64,000 bases of DNA from an uncultured Prevotella sp. (GTDB lineage Bacteria; Bacteroidota; Bacteroidia; Bacteroidales; Bacteroidaceae). A program made the translations under genes and the position numbers. The stretch's first letter is position 1; every line of letters starts with the position of its first letter. The stretch is taken from the NCBI GenBank assembly GCA_900548585.1, contig URLI01000002.1, forward strand, positions 19,913 to 83,912, read 5' to 3'. The notes beneath the pieces were generated by a model, which was not told the DNA's origin, did no database searches, and saw nothing but the letters and a program-made list of their open reading frames with translations. This document shows, one piece after another, positions 1-9,541 of the stretch.

Positions 1-2
1 CC

Positions 3-254
3 GCGCCGAGGATAGGGCACACGGTCTATCAGATGACCACCATCGACGGCAACAACGGCACTTTCATCTTCTACGACAGCCGCGACGCCCTCGCGACGGC
101 GATGATTTCAATATCGGAGATAGTGAAGACGGTCTGCCGAATTGACAACAGCAAGAAGTCTCCACGAAATATTGTTAACGTGAAGGAGGGGCATGTGGCG
201 CGCGACGGCAACACATGGAAAGTGACCGAAAAGGCCACGGTGAGGTTCGAATAG
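3..254 (+). CDS. C-terminal part of an unknown protein, cut by the window edge
   Basis: The frame is open from the first complete codon at position 3 to the stop at 254, so the visible 83 codons are probably the end of a gene that starts before the window. The first in-frame ATG is at 33, but nothing around it looks like a gene start. The visible part has no transmembrane segment and no motif I recognise. It has a hydrophobic stretch (AMISISEIV) and ends in a charged, beta-like tail (TWKVTEKATVRFE). It lies 27 nt before the retropepsin-like gene in the same direction, so the two may be co-transcribed. Function not assigned. Confidence 0.55.
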   Translation, partial: APRIGHTVYQMTTIDGNNGTFIFYDSRDALATAMISISEIVKTVCRIDNSKKSPRNIVNVKEGHVARDGNTWKVTEKATVRFE

Positions 255-281
255 ACAGGAACTATAAAATTCAACGTGGTT

Positions 282-800
282 ATGAGAACGGTGTTGATGA
301 TTATTTTCACGGCTGCGGTCATTGCCTCGTGCCAGTACAGACCCAGGGGAGGCGCGGAAAGACACCGCAGAGGCCATGACACAGAACGCGCGGAGAGGCC
401 ACGGCGCGGCGGGAAACCGATGAAGATAAAGATGGAACGCGAAAGCGGTGTAATAATGATGCCGGCAAAGGTAAACGGAGTGCCTATGAAGTTCGTCTTC
501 GACACGGGCGCATCAAGCATCACAATATCGCAGACCGAGGCTATGTTCCTCGCGAAGCAGGGACTGCTCACAAAAAAGGACATAATGGGAACGGAACGCT
601 ACCAAACCGCAGACGGCAACATATCAGAGGGAACAGTGATAAGGCTTCGCGAGGTTCAGATAGGCGACAGGACAATAAGAAACGTGAAGGCGTCAGTGAC
701 GGGAAGCCAGAACGCGCCGCTGCTGCTCGGACAGACGGCGCTGTCGAAATTCGGAAAGGTGTCCATAGACTATGAGAACGGATACCTTATATTCGAGTGA
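282..800 (+). CDS. retropepsin-like aspartic protease lipoprotein
   Basis: Encodes 172 residues with a short hydrophobic leader ending in a lipobox (VIASC, Cys17), so it is probably anchored to a membrane facing the periplasm. After an arginine-rich linker (about 20-45) comes a single retroviral-type aspartyl protease domain. It has the catalytic Asp-Thr-Gly motif (FDTGAS, Asp74) and the later hydrophobic LLLGQTALSKF strand typical of clan AA bacterial proteases of the TIGR02281 kind. Such proteases act as homodimers because each chain carries one DTG. I chose ATG 282 over the in-frame GTG two codons upstream because it begins a better leader (MRTVLMII). The substrate is unknown, and the zinc-ribbon genes that follow give no clue. 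Confidence 0.8.
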   Translation: MRTVLMIIFTAAVIASCQYRPRGGAERHRRGHDTERAERPRRGGKPMKIKMERESGVIMMPAKVNGVPMKFVFDTGASSITISQTEAMFLAKQGLLTKKDIMGTERYQTADGNISEGTVIRLREVQIGDRTIRNVKASVTGSQNAPLLLGQTALSKFGKVSIDYENGYLIFE

Positions 801-854
801 AGAGCAATCGCAGACACCATAAATTATAATATTCAAACAAGGAGAAAAACAATC

Positions 855-1688
855 ATGCAAGTAAGATGCCCACATTGCAGATACAAGTATGACGAGGCAC
901 TGAGGCCGGGAATGGCGGAACTGCTCTCAATATGCCCGCGTTGTGGCCATTCTTTTCAGACAGATGTCACAGAGGATGACATTAAAAACGATCAGACCCC
1001 GCCGCCTGTGCCATTGACCGCATCACCGGCAGAGCACATTCCCACGGAGAAAAGCGTACCACCTGAAATCCCGGATGACCACGACAGTCGTGGCTGCCAG
1101 GATTATGCTAAGCCACACACGCCTCAAATTCGCTCCAATGTTCATGACCAAACAGGTGTCCCCAATCCCCCGGAACAGTTTCCCCGGGACAATTTCCCAC
1201 CCAGGCAAAAAAGTGGAATGAGGGGGCTTCCCGTAATTGTTATAATCATAGTGGCCGCATCCGTCATCGCAGGATTTATCTACGGAGTGGCCGGACTGCT
1301 TGCCAGAGGCGATGATGAAATACAGATGGACACCTTCGCCGGCAGCACCGCGCCCACGGCGATGACAATAAGCCCGACGGGAAATTCCACTTTCCGCTTC
1401 GAGGGCAACATCATTGGCAAGAAGAAAGCAATGCCGGTTGTGATGAACCTTGTCAAGCGCGGCCGCCGCATCAACGGGCAATACTATTATGTCATGAAAG
1501 GCAGCAGCACACAACTGTCACTGCGCGGAGTGGTTGACGAGGACGGAAAGGTGGCAATGGAGGAGTACGACGCGGAGGGAAACCACACGGGCGACTTCTT
1601 CGGGACGCTCTTCTCGGACGGAACGTTCAACGGAACGTTCAAGAGCGGGAAGAAGAAAAAAATGAAGTTTGAGCTATTTATGAATTAG
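855..1688 (+). CDS. zinc-ribbon single-pass membrane protein (paralog 1)
   Basis: 277 residues. The N-terminus is an MJ0042-type zinc ribbon with two CxxC knuckles (Cys5/Cys8 and Cys27/Cys30). A Pro-rich linker runs to about residue 120, one transmembrane helix covers about 124-150, and a beta-rich domain (about 170-277) follows with repeated Gly-Thr-Phe strands (DGTFNGTFKSG). The likely topology is a cytoplasmic zinc ribbon with an exported C-terminal domain. The next gene starts 14 nt downstream and has the same plan, so the pair looks like a tandem duplication in one operon. The role is unknown. The C-terminal domain resembles the small beta sheets found in many Bacteroidales surface or periplasmic proteins, but I cannot name it. 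Confidence 0.75.
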   Translation: MQVRCPHCRYKYDEALRPGMAELLSICPRCGHSFQTDVTEDDIKNDQTPPPVPLTASPAEHIPTEKSVPPEIPDDHDSRGCQDYAKPHTPQIRSNVHDQTGVPNPPEQFPRDNFPPRQKSGMRGLPVIVIIIVAASVIAGFIYGVAGLLARGDDEIQMDTFAGSTAPTAMTISPTGNSTFRFEGNIIGKKKAMPVVMNLVKRGRRINGQYYYVMKGSSTQLSLRGVVDEDGKVAMEEYDAEGNHTGDFFGTLFSDGTFNGTFKSGKKKKMKFELFMN

Positions 1689-1702
1689 AAAAACACAATG
1701 TC

Positions 1703-2731
1703 ATGGAAATAAGATGTGTAAAATGCAGGTTCAAGTATGACGTGACAATCAACGACAACCAGAGTGAAGCAACAGTCATCTGTCCACGCTGCGGGGCCAT
1801 ACAGAAGGCAGTGCCGCCACATGAGGCCACGGAGACAACGTCGGGCGGCAGCAGCCAGCAGCCACAGACAGACTGCGGCATAAAGGCAACACCCGCCAGT
1901 CAAGCGACGCCAGCCCCTCCCGCTGGCAGCGGAGCGCAGGAAGACTACAGGAGATACATGCCAGACAATGGCATCAGCGCGCATGAAAATCATCAGGAGA
2001 CACCCGCGCATGATATTGAAAAAGAGCCACGCGGCGAAAAAGCGGAGACCGCCGCCAACACCGCTGCGGCACCTGTGCCGCCGAAGAAAGACCAGTCGTG
2101 CGCCAAGAAATTCGCGCTCGGATGCGTCATAGTGGCTGTTCTCGCAATACTTGCCATTGCCATAATAGGCTTTGCAGGCAAGAAACTGTTCAACAGCGTC
2201 AGTTCTCCCGGCGAAGAGGAAAAAGAACATGTGGAGACCAACAGCAACAACGTGACGGCGCAGGCGGCCGAGGACGGGGACGCGCAGGGATTCGGATTTG
2301 ACGATGGAAACAACAATGAGGATGCCGGCACAGAGCAAAACGCACAGCAGAAAGTGACAAACACCGGCGGCGAGGGCAACGGGAACACTTCGGTGAAGGA
2401 AGAAACGCAGCCAACAGAGGAAGAGAGAGACAAGGCGGAGAGCGACGTGGCAAAAGCCGGGGGAAACTACAAATGCAGTGGGACGATGGATGGAGGCAAC
2501 GTGAAAATCGAACTCAACGTCACATCCGGAGGATTCGTGTCCGGCAAACTCACCTACGGGACAAAGGAAACAACGCTTGACATAATCGGCGACAAAAGCG
2601 GGGACAATTTCTCCCTGACCGCATCAAACGACCGCGAGCTCATCAAGATGACATTGAAGAAAAATGGAAGGGCAATGAAAGGCACGGCAAAGAAAGGGAT
2701 GCGAAACATGCCAGTCAGCGTAACATTCTGA
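1703..2731 (+). CDS. zinc-ribbon single-pass membrane protein (paralog 2)
   Basis: 342 residues with the same order of parts as its upstream neighbour: zinc ribbon with Cys5/Cys8 and Cys27/Cys30 at identical positions, a long low-complexity Ala/Pro/Thr linker, a transmembrane helix at about 137-158, a second acidic Asn/Gly/Glu-rich linker (about 165-255), and a C-terminal beta-rich domain (about 260-342). The matching zinc knuckles and FKYD/YKYD motif show common ancestry with the 855-1688 gene, but the linkers have diverged greatly. A strong bidirectional terminator follows 29 nt after the stop. Function unknown; a sensor or scaffold with a cytoplasmic metal-binding tip is possible but speculative. 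Confidence 0.75.
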   Translation: MEIRCVKCRFKYDVTINDNQSEATVICPRCGAIQKAVPPHEATETTSGGSSQQPQTDCGIKATPASQATPAPPAGSGAQEDYRRYMPDNGISAHENHQETPAHDIEKEPRGEKAETAANTAAAPVPPKKDQSCAKKFALGCVIVAVLAILAIAIIGFAGKKLFNSVSSPGEEEKEHVETNSNNVTAQAAEDGDAQGFGFDDGNNNEDAGTEQNAQQKVTNTGGEGNGNTSVKEETQPTEEERDKAESDVAKAGGNYKCSGTMDGGNVKIELNVTSGGFVSGKLTYGTKETTLDIIGDKSGDNFSLTASNDRELIKMTLKKNGRAMKGTAKKGMRNMPVSVTF

Positions 2732-2760
2732 CCTCCCGCCTGTCCGCAGCATATCAACAA

Positions 2761-2796
2761 AAAAGACCACGCCCGCAGAGAGGCGTGGTCTTTTTT
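2761..2796. terminator. bidirectional intrinsic terminator
   Basis: A perfect 13-bp stem (2761-2773 with 2782-2794) encloses an 8-nt loop. It has an A-run on the left and a T-run on the right, so it can end transcription from both sides. It sits between the convergent zinc-ribbon gene and enolase. Confidence 0.93.
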
Positions 2797-2826
2797 GTGT
2801 CATCAAGCAGGTGTTACCAGCCGTTA

Positions 2827-4143
<1,317 letters not shown>

Positions 4144-4207
4144 TTAAAACTGTTTGAATCTTAGTATTTCCGGCCTTACAATCTTTCCACCTCTTTTTGC
4201 CGGAATA

Positions 4208-4215
4208 CAAAGGTA
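4208..4215 (-). promoter_or_regulatory. promoter -7 element for eno
   Basis: On the minus strand this reads TAccTTTG, the Bacteroidota housekeeping -7 element, 77 nt before the enolase ATG. I see no convincing -33 TTTG at the usual spacing. Confidence 0.6.
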
Positions 4216-4322
4216 TGAAGAAAAAGACAATAAGGCGGTCGTTGACTTGCCTTATTAAATATTTTTAATACAATGAGTTGCGACTTGCAAGATGTATGTG
4301 GCAAAACACGCGCCTCCGCAAG

Positions 4323-5306
4323 TCACAGCGCGCCGGTCCTGCGGTAGGTTGTTATGTTGTTGCCATCTACCTGCCGCACTCTTTCCACCGTCACCCCGGG
4401 AGGTATTTGCGGAGCCTGCGTGCCGCTGGCAACACACTGCCGTGACGTCTCCACGCGTATCTCGTCGTAGAGGATGTTGTCGATGAACGACTGCAGGGTC
4501 TTCCTGCCACCCTCGACCATCATCGACTGTATGCCGCTGTCGTGGGCAGCCCTCATCAGCGTTTCGAGGACCTGCTTGTCGGTGAGCCCTCCGCCCGTTC
4601 CGCCAACAGCCCCGACGCCATGCGTGAGCACCATCTTCACGGGCGACGCGCCCACCCAGTGGCGCACCGACAGTTGCGGGCGCTCGCGCTCCTCCGTCAC
4701 GCGCCCCACCACTATTGCGTCATTCTCGGCCCTCACCTTGTGCATCAGCATCAGCGTTGCGGGCGTTGAGATGGCAAGCGGCCTGCCGCCGCCGTCAATG
4801 AATCCGTTGGCCGTCTGCGCCCACTTCAGCGTTATATATGGGCGGTGCATGCTGTGGAACGTGAAGAACCGCCTGTTCATGCGGCGGCATTCATCCTCCA
4901 GGACCCCCACCTCGACGTCCACCCCCGCATCTCTCAGGCGTTTCACGCCACGCCCCTGCACCTCGGCAAATGGGTCTATGCAGCCCACCACGACACGCCG
5001 CACGCCCTTGCTGACAATCAGATCGGCGCAAGGAGGGGTCTTGCCGTAGTGCGAACATGGCTCGAGACTCACGTAAACAGTGGCCTCGCACAGCAGGCGC
5101 GCGTCGCCTGCGGCAACCGACGCGAACGCGTTCACCTCGGCATGCGGCCCGCCGTAACGCTCGTGGAAGCCCTCGCCGATAATCCTTCCGCCGGCAACGA
5201 TCACCGCGCCCACCATAGGGTTGGGCCTGGCGAAGAACTCGCCGCAGCGTGCCAGCTGCAGGCATCGCCACATATACATCTCGTCCGTAAGTCTGTGGTT
5301 TGACAT
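4323..5306 (-). CDS. ribD: bifunctional riboflavin biosynthesis deaminase/reductase
   Basis: 327 residues. RibD carries out two consecutive steps of riboflavin synthesis: zinc-dependent deamination of the pyrimidine intermediate and NADPH-dependent reduction of its ribosyl side chain. The N-terminal cytidine-deaminase-like domain shows the zinc site HAEVNAF (His55, Glu57) and PCxxxGxTPPC (Cys84, Cys93). The C-terminal RibD_C reductase domain starts near RPYITLKWAQTANG (about 156-168) and contains the SMMVEGG motif near the end. The gene is monocistronic, preceded by a good Bacteroidota promoter that diverges from the DUF4294 gene. The 191-nt gap to eno holds only the eno promoter and AT-rich DNA. 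Confidence 0.95.
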   Translation of the reverse strand: MSNHRLTDEMYMWRCLQLARCGEFFARPNPMVGAVIVAGGRIIGEGFHERYGGPHAEVNAFASVAAGDARLLCEATVYVSLEPCSHYGKTPPCADLIVSKGVRRVVVGCIDPFAEVQGRGVKRLRDAGVDVEVGVLEDECRRMNRRFFTFHSMHRPYITLKWAQTANGFIDGGGRPLAISTPATLMLMHKVRAENDAIVVGRVTEERERPQLSVRHWVGASPVKMVLTHGVGAVGGTGGGLTDKQVLETLMRAAHDSGIQSMMVEGGRKTLQSFIDNILYDEIRVETSRQCVASGTQAPQIPPGVTVERVRQVDGNNITTYRRTGAL

Positions 5307-5328
5307 AACGCCGTTGTTATATTTCGTG

Positions 5329-5358
5329 CAAAATTAATAAATACAGGCGTAAAAACAA
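5329..5358 (-). promoter_or_regulatory. ribD promoter (-33/-7)
   Basis: On the minus strand a TAatTTTG -7 element lies at 5329-5336 and a TTG -33 element at 5356-5358, separated by 19 nt. The ribD ATG is 22 nt downstream, so the leader is very short. Confidence 0.65.
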
Positions 5359-5366
5359 CCTTTCTG

Positions 5367-5386
5367 ATGACCGATTTGGGTTAAAT
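5367..5386 (+). repeat. degenerate copy of a dispersed intergenic repeat
   Basis: Reads tgaccgatttgggttaaata and matches the copy at 15177-15196 at 19 of 20 positions. Its companion copies are at 6117-6142 and 15166-15196. Confidence 0.7.
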
Positions 5387-5422
5387 ATTATAAAGTGACG
5401 GCCGTGTATGGGATTATTTGTG

Positions 5423-5430
5423 TATTTTTG
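5423..5430 (+). promoter_or_regulatory. possible -7 element for the DUF4294 gene
   Basis: TAttTTTG lies only 8 nt before the ATG at 5439. If used, the message would be almost leaderless or would start translation at the second ATG (5451). No good -33 element is visible, so this is tentative. Confidence 0.4.
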
Positions 5431-5438
5431 CCGGTGAT

Positions 5439-6092
5439 ATGAGAACTGCTATGCGCATTGCAGCAATGGCAATGTTTTGTTTTGCCGCACTCGGCGTCTC
5501 GGCACAGGCGACTGACAATGGCAAGGTGAAGCCCGAGGACATGCCCGTCAACATGGACGAGCCGACAATGGAGCCCCGGGTGAAGGTGACGCGCGTGCTG
5601 GACAAGCGCGGCGACAGCATACAGTGCGTGCAGCTCAACCGCGTGTATGTCTTCCCGCCCATAGCGTTCAGTGACGAGAAACAGCAGCGGCAATACAACC
5701 AGCTGGTGAGGAACGTGAAACGCGTGCTGCCAATCGCCAAGGAGGTCAACGCCATAATAATAGAGACATACGAGTATCTGCAGACGCTGCCTGACAAGAA
5801 GGCCAAGGACGCGCACATGAAGAAAGTGGAGGAGTCGATAAAGCGGCAATACACCCCGAGGATGAAGAAACTGACGTACTCGCAGGGCAAGCTTCTCATA
5901 AAACTCATAAACCGCGAGTGCAACTCATCTTCCTACCAGTTGGTGCAGGCGTTCCTCGGCCCCGTCAAGGCCGGCTTCTACCAGGCATTCGCGTGGGCTT
6001 TCGGCGCGTCGCTGACAAAGAAGTACGACCCGAAAGGCAAGGACCGCCTCACAGAGCGCGTCGTGCTGATGGTCGAGGCGGGACAACTGTGA
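5439..6092 (+). CDS. DUF4294 family secreted protein
   Basis: 217 residues with a signal peptide (MRTAMRIAAMAMFCF..., cleavage likely near LGVSAQA). The mature part is basic and helical, with the family core from RVYVFPPIAFSDEKQQRQYNQL through KLTYSQGKLLIKLINRE to the terminal AFGASLTKKYDPKGKD stretch. The DUF4294 family is restricted to Bacteroidota and its function is not known. I chose ATG 5439 because the reading frame upstream has only a TTG and does not give a better leader; ATG 5451 is also possible. The gene stands alone between ribD (divergent) and a repeat-bearing spacer. Confidence 0.82.
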   Translation: MRTAMRIAAMAMFCFAALGVSAQATDNGKVKPEDMPVNMDEPTMEPRVKVTRVLDKRGDSIQCVQLNRVYVFPPIAFSDEKQQRQYNQLVRNVKRVLPIAKEVNAIIIETYEYLQTLPDKKAKDAHMKKVEESIKRQYTPRMKKLTYSQGKLLIKLINRECNSSSYQLVQAFLGPVKAGFYQAFAWAFGASLTKKYDPKGKDRLTERVVLMVEAGQL

Positions 6093-6116
6093 CCTCTCGC
6101 GGCCGCGCCGGGCAAC

Positions 6117-6142
6117 CAGTGTTGTAATGACCGGTTTGGGTT
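6117..6142 (+). repeat. 26-bp dispersed intergenic repeat, copy 2
   Basis: Contains tgtaatgaccggtttggg and is identical over 26 nt to 15166-15191. It lies just after the DUF4294 gene. Confidence 0.9.
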
Positions 6143-6170
6143 TGATCCCCCGTCCGCATCCAACCGCAAA

Positions 6171-6256
6171 GCAAACTCGCCGTATTTGGTAAGCAAATTC
6201 GCCGTATTTGGTAAGCAAACCCGCCGTGTTTGGTCAGCAAATACGCCGTATTTACC
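6171..6256 (+). repeat. 22-bp tandem repeat array, about four units
   Basis: Units start at 6171, 6193, 6215 and 6237. Each contains cgccgt(a/g)tttgg after a gcaaa(c/t) start. The same motif and period recur at 46274-46383. Confidence 0.92.
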
Positions 6257-6401
6257 TTACCGTTCATTGCCGATCGGGAAACATACGCTTGCCAGGCAAC
6301 GGCCTTTTGCCGAAAGGGGCTGGTCCTTTGCCACTATGACCGAGGTGTAAAAAGTTATTTGCTCGCTGTCTTTGTTCATATTGTTATCCACTTATCTTCG
6401 T

Positions 6402-7883
6402 TCAACGATCCCCTTGCCGCCTTCCCGACAATATCCCGTAGAGTTTGTCCATGTCGATGTTCCGGCGTACTGCCTCCGCGAGTTTGTCGTACTGCAGGTT
6501 GTTGTATTCCTCCACGGTCATGCTCCCTGCCTTTCTGCGGCTGTCTTCCCGCTGCCCGAACGGGGCGAGCAGGTGCTCGATGACCGGCGCGTTGTCAAGC
6601 GCGCCGTGTATGTATGTCCCCCAGCAGTTGCCGCCGGCGGAGAACGAGCGGTGCGGCGTGCCGTCCTTGTCGGTGGTGACGCCCATGTGTATTTCGTATC
6701 CACGGCATTCGCTTCCGTTGAAGGTGAATGTCGTCTGCACGGTGGTCTTCTCCTTTCCCATGACGGTGGTCAGCGGCAGCAGCCCCAGTCCCGGCATGCG
6801 CTCCACGCTGCCCTCCACCCCTTCGGGGTCGGTCACTTCCGTTCCCATCATCTGGTAGCCTCCGCAGATGCCAATCACCGTGGCGCCGTCGTTGCGTGCG
6901 CGCATCACCGCCTGTGCCGCTCCGTTGCGCCGCAGTTCGATGAGGTCTGCCAGTGTGCTCTTTGTGCCGGGAAGGATGACGATGTCCGCCTTCATGATTT
7001 CCTCGCTGTCGCTGGTGTAGAACAGGTGGACGCGTGGGTCGCGCTCGAGCGTGTTGAAGTCGGTGAAGTTGGAAAGATGCCTCAGCATCACCACCGCCAC
7101 GTTCACCTTGCCCTCCATCGCCTCGCGGCTTTTCATTTCGAGCGACACCGAGTCCTCCTCGTCTATGTGAATGTCCTTCATGTATGGCAGCACGCCCAGC
7201 ACTGGTATGCCGCAGAGCCTCTCGAGCATCCTGCGCCCGTCGGCGAAGAGCGACATGTCTCCCCGGAACTTGTTGATGATTATTCCCTTCACCCGTTGCC
7301 GGTCTTCCTCCGGCAGCAGCATGACCGTGCCATACACCGAGGCGAACACCCCGCCCCGGTCGATGTCGGAGACGAGTATCACGTCGGCGTCGGCATGGCG
7401 CGCCATCGGCATGTTGACGATGTCGATGTCGCGCATGTTTATTTCCGCGATGCTCCCCGCTCCCTCCATGACGATGGGGTTGTGGCGTGCCGCCAGCCGG
7501 TCGAATGCCTCGCAGACGGCGGCGCGCAGTTCCGCGCGCCCCTCGCGGCGGAAATACTCAGTGGCGTGCTGGTTGCCGATGGGCTTCCCGTTCAGCACCA
7601 CCTGCGAGGTGTGGTCGCTGTTGGGCTTCAGCAGCAGCGGGTTCATGTCGGTGTGGCATTGCAGCCCCGCCGCCTCTGCCTGCACCGCCTGCGCGCGCCC
7701 GATCTCCAGCCCTTCGGCTGTGGCATACGAGTTGAGGGCCATGTTCTGCGCCTTGAAGGGTGCCGGCGAATAGCCGTCCTGCCAGAATATGCGGCAGAAG
7801 GCCGTTGCCACGATGCTCTTGCCGACATCGCTCCCGGTGCCTGCGAGCATCACGTTGTGCAGTTTCCCTGATGTCTTGCCCAT
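6402..7883 (-). CDS. cbiP: cobyric acid synthase (glutamine-hydrolysing)
   Basis: 493 residues, the normal length for CobQ/CbiP. It amidates the b, d, e and g side chains of adenosylcobyrinic acid a,c-diamide using glutamine and ATP. The N-terminal dethiobiotin-synthetase-like ATPase has the P-loop GTGSDVGKS (15-23) and the KAQNMALNS motif (44-52). The C-terminal class-I glutamine amidotransferase has the nucleophile Cys340 (GICGGYQMMG) and His426 (YIHGALDN). It begins 3 nt after cbiA, so the two are co-transcribed. The pair diverges from the riboswitch-controlled uptake operon and carries no riboswitch of its own. Confidence 0.97.
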   Translation of the reverse strand: MGKTSGKLHNVMLAGTGSDVGKSIVATAFCRIFWQDGYSPAPFKAQNMALNSYATAEGLEIGRAQAVQAEAAGLQCHTDMNPLLLKPNSDHTSQVVLNGKPIGNQHATEYFRREGRAELRAAVCEAFDRLAARHNPIVMEGAGSIAEINMRDIDIVNMPMARHADADVILVSDIDRGGVFASVYGTVMLLPEEDRQRVKGIIINKFRGDMSLFADGRRMLERLCGIPVLGVLPYMKDIHIDEEDSVSLEMKSREAMEGKVNVAVVMLRHLSNFTDFNTLERDPRVHLFYTSDSEEIMKADIVILPGTKSTLADLIELRRNGAAQAVMRARNDGATVIGICGGYQMMGTEVTDPEGVEGSVERMPGLGLLPLTTVMGKEKTTVQTTFTFNGSECRGYEIHMGVTTDKDGTPHRSFSAGGNCWGTYIHGALDNAPVIEHLLAPFGQREDSRRKAGSMTVEEYNNLQYDKLAEAVRRNIDMDKLYGILSGRRQGDR

Positions 7884-7886
7884 ACT

Positions 7887-9191
7887 TTACTTTTCCGCCG
7901 GCTTCTCTCCCCAGTAATAGTGCATGTAGCCTGCCACGGTGTTCTTGTATGTATATATAGGTGATATTTTGCTTTCAGTGTCTCCCACCACCTCGGAGTA
8001 GTGGAACTCGTGCCCGTTCCATCCCCTTGCCTTGCGGTATCCTATGTGCAGCCTTGCCCCGACCATCGTTGCCTCCTTCTGCAACGCCCCGACCATGGGG
8101 TATTTCTTTCCGTCCTCGTCGATTATGTTCCGGCACAGGTACATCATGCCTCCGCACTCGGCGATGCAACGCCCTCCGTTCTCTATGTACTGCCCTACCG
8201 ATTGCCGCATACTCTCGTTGCCGCTCAGTTCCTTGAGGAAGAACTCTGGATAGCCTCCGGGCAGGTAGAGCAGTGTCGTGCCTTCGGGCATCGACTTGTC
8301 CTTTATCGGCGAGAAGAACTCCACCGGGCCGAATGACCGCAGGCGGTCGATGTTCTCGCGGTACATGAACGACAATGCCGAATCGCGCGCCACCGCAATC
8401 TTGTCATAGCATGCGTCGCCCCATGGGAATCCGTCCTCTTCCGCCCACAACGGGCCTTCCTGCCATTCGCCTGGTATGGGTATTTCGGTCCCGGCGAGCA
8501 GGCTGTCAACATCCACCGATTTGCGTACTATGTCGGTTGCGCGCTCTATCAGTTGCTCTATGTCATTCCGGTTTTCGAGCGTGAGGCCCAGGTGGCGCGA
8601 CGGTATCTCTATGTCCTTCACCCACGGCACGCAGCCGAAGCACGGCATGCCGACATCGCGGCACGCCTCGCGCAGCATCACCTCGTGGTTCGGCGTTGCC
8701 ACTTGGTTGAAAATCACTCCGGCGATGCGCGGCGCGTCTGGCATGTCCTTCGGTATGAATCTGCGGTAGCCATCCACCAGCGCGGCGGCGCTGTATGCCA
8801 TCTTGTGAGCGTTTACCACGAGAATTACCGGCATCGAGATAACCGACGCCACCTCGGCGGTGCTGCCGTGCCACCTGTACTTTCCGTCCCACAGTCCCAT
8901 GACGCCCTCCACGACGTTCACATCATCGGCATAGTGGGCGAAAACGCGCCTGGCGTGCGAGTGCGACATGAAGTAGGTGTCAAGGTTTACACTCTCCTCG
9001 CCGGCAGCCATTCGGTGATACTGTGTGTCTATATAATCCGGCCCGCACTTGAAAGGCTGCACACTGTTTCCGTCCTGCGACAGCGCGCGGAGCAGTCCCA
9101 TGGTAAGTGTTGTTTTGCCGCATCCGGAGTTGGTCGCGGCGATAGCGAAAGCACGCACCCGTCTTTCACGTGATAATAGGTTTCTATTCAT
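7887..9191 (-). CDS. cbiA: cobyrinic acid a,c-diamide synthase
   Basis: 434 residues. CbiA uses glutamine and ATP to amidate the a and c carboxylates of cobyrinic acid, just before adenosylation. The P-loop is at ATNSGCGKTT (19-28), followed by FKCGPDYID (47-55) and VEGVMGLWDG (94-103). The C-terminal amidotransferase domain has LPGGYPE (310-316), the nucleophile Cys346 (AECGGMMYL) and the final GYMHYYWG histidine. It is the first gene of the cbiA-cbiP pair. Its leader is short, with a TAatTTTG element about 30 nt upstream, and it contains no B12 box. Confidence 0.97.
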   Translation of the reverse strand: MNRNLLSRERRVRAFAIAATNSGCGKTTLTMGLLRALSQDGNSVQPFKCGPDYIDTQYHRMAAGEESVNLDTYFMSHSHARRVFAHYADDVNVVEGVMGLWDGKYRWHGSTAEVASVISMPVILVVNAHKMAYSAAALVDGYRRFIPKDMPDAPRIAGVIFNQVATPNHEVMLREACRDVGMPCFGCVPWVKDIEIPSRHLGLTLENRNDIEQLIERATDIVRKSVDVDSLLAGTEIPIPGEWQEGPLWAEEDGFPWGDACYDKIAVARDSALSFMYRENIDRLRSFGPVEFFSPIKDKSMPEGTTLLYLPGGYPEFFLKELSGNESMRQSVGQYIENGGRCIAECGGMMYLCRNIIDEDGKKYPMVGALQKEATMVGARLHIGYRKARGWNGHEFHYSEVVGDTESKISPIYTYKNTVAGYMHYYWGEKPAEK

Positions 9192-9219
9192 TTTAAAGGG
9201 TGTTTGATGTATTTTTGTG

Positions 9220-9227
9220 CAAAATTA
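9220..9227 (-). promoter_or_regulatory. -7 element for cbiA-cbiP
   Basis: TAatTTTG on the minus strand, 28 nt before the cbiA start. No clear -33 element is seen. Confidence 0.5.
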
Positions 9228-9271
9228 CAAAAAAAAATTGGTATTATTGTGTTAAGTCAATAAATATTTAC

Positions 9272-9279
9272 TACCTTTG
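9272..9279 (+). promoter_or_regulatory. -7 element of the riboswitch transcript
   Basis: TAccTTTG stands immediately before the cobalamin riboswitch, with a TTG at 9247-9249 as a possible -33 element (22 nt spacing, slightly long). Confidence 0.65.
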
Positions 9280-9287
9280 CACCCGAT

Positions 9288-9465
9288 TGGTGATGCCTGT
9301 CTTTTCAAGACGAGGCATAAAAGGGAATCAGGTGCGAGACCTGAGCAGTACCCGCTACTGTAAACTCCGTTGGTTCGGAATGTTGTCAGGAAACAAGTCA
9401 CTGTGAATCAATTTCATGGGAAGGCTGAACATTCCGGGAGTGAGCCAGGAAACCTGCCGTCATAA
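9288..9465 (+). promoter_or_regulatory. cobalamin (AdoCbl) riboswitch
   Basis: The leader of the first TonB receptor has the hallmarks of a B12 riboswitch. These are the conserved core gggaatcaggtgcgagacc followed by gcagtacccgctactgtaa (about 9333-9363), and the B12 box gagccaggaaacctgcc (9442-9458). About 75 nt separate the box from the receptor ATG; that stretch could hold the kissing-loop partner and block ribosome access. By family rule, binding of coenzyme B12 lowers expression of the downstream receptors and CbiK. It faces only the plus strand and does not control cbiA-cbiP. Confidence 0.96.
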
Positions 9466-9541
9466 TTTGTTGGGCGCGATAATCTCCGGGAACAGGGACT
9501 TCGCCAAGACGAATTCTTAATTTAAAATTTCAAATCAAGCA

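Larger units (their letters stand above)
6093..6401. other. 309-nt spacer containing repeats, no gene seen
   Basis: This convergent spacer between the DUF4294 gene and cbiP contains one copy of the dispersed intergenic repeat (6117-6142) and a four-unit 22-bp tandem array (6171-6256). Open frames through the array are products of the repeat and show no protein-like features. Confidence 0.8.

Noticed and set aside
6171..6256. CRISPR array
   Set aside because: The 22-bp units are directly adjacent, without unique spacers, and no cas genes are present. The same holds for 46274-46383 and 63462-63571.
6372..7871. A 499-codon open frame on the plus strand
   Set aside because: It lies antisense to cbiP, whose amidotransferase motifs are complete. 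The frame is His/Val/Arg-rich, as expected from reading GC-rich coding DNA backwards.
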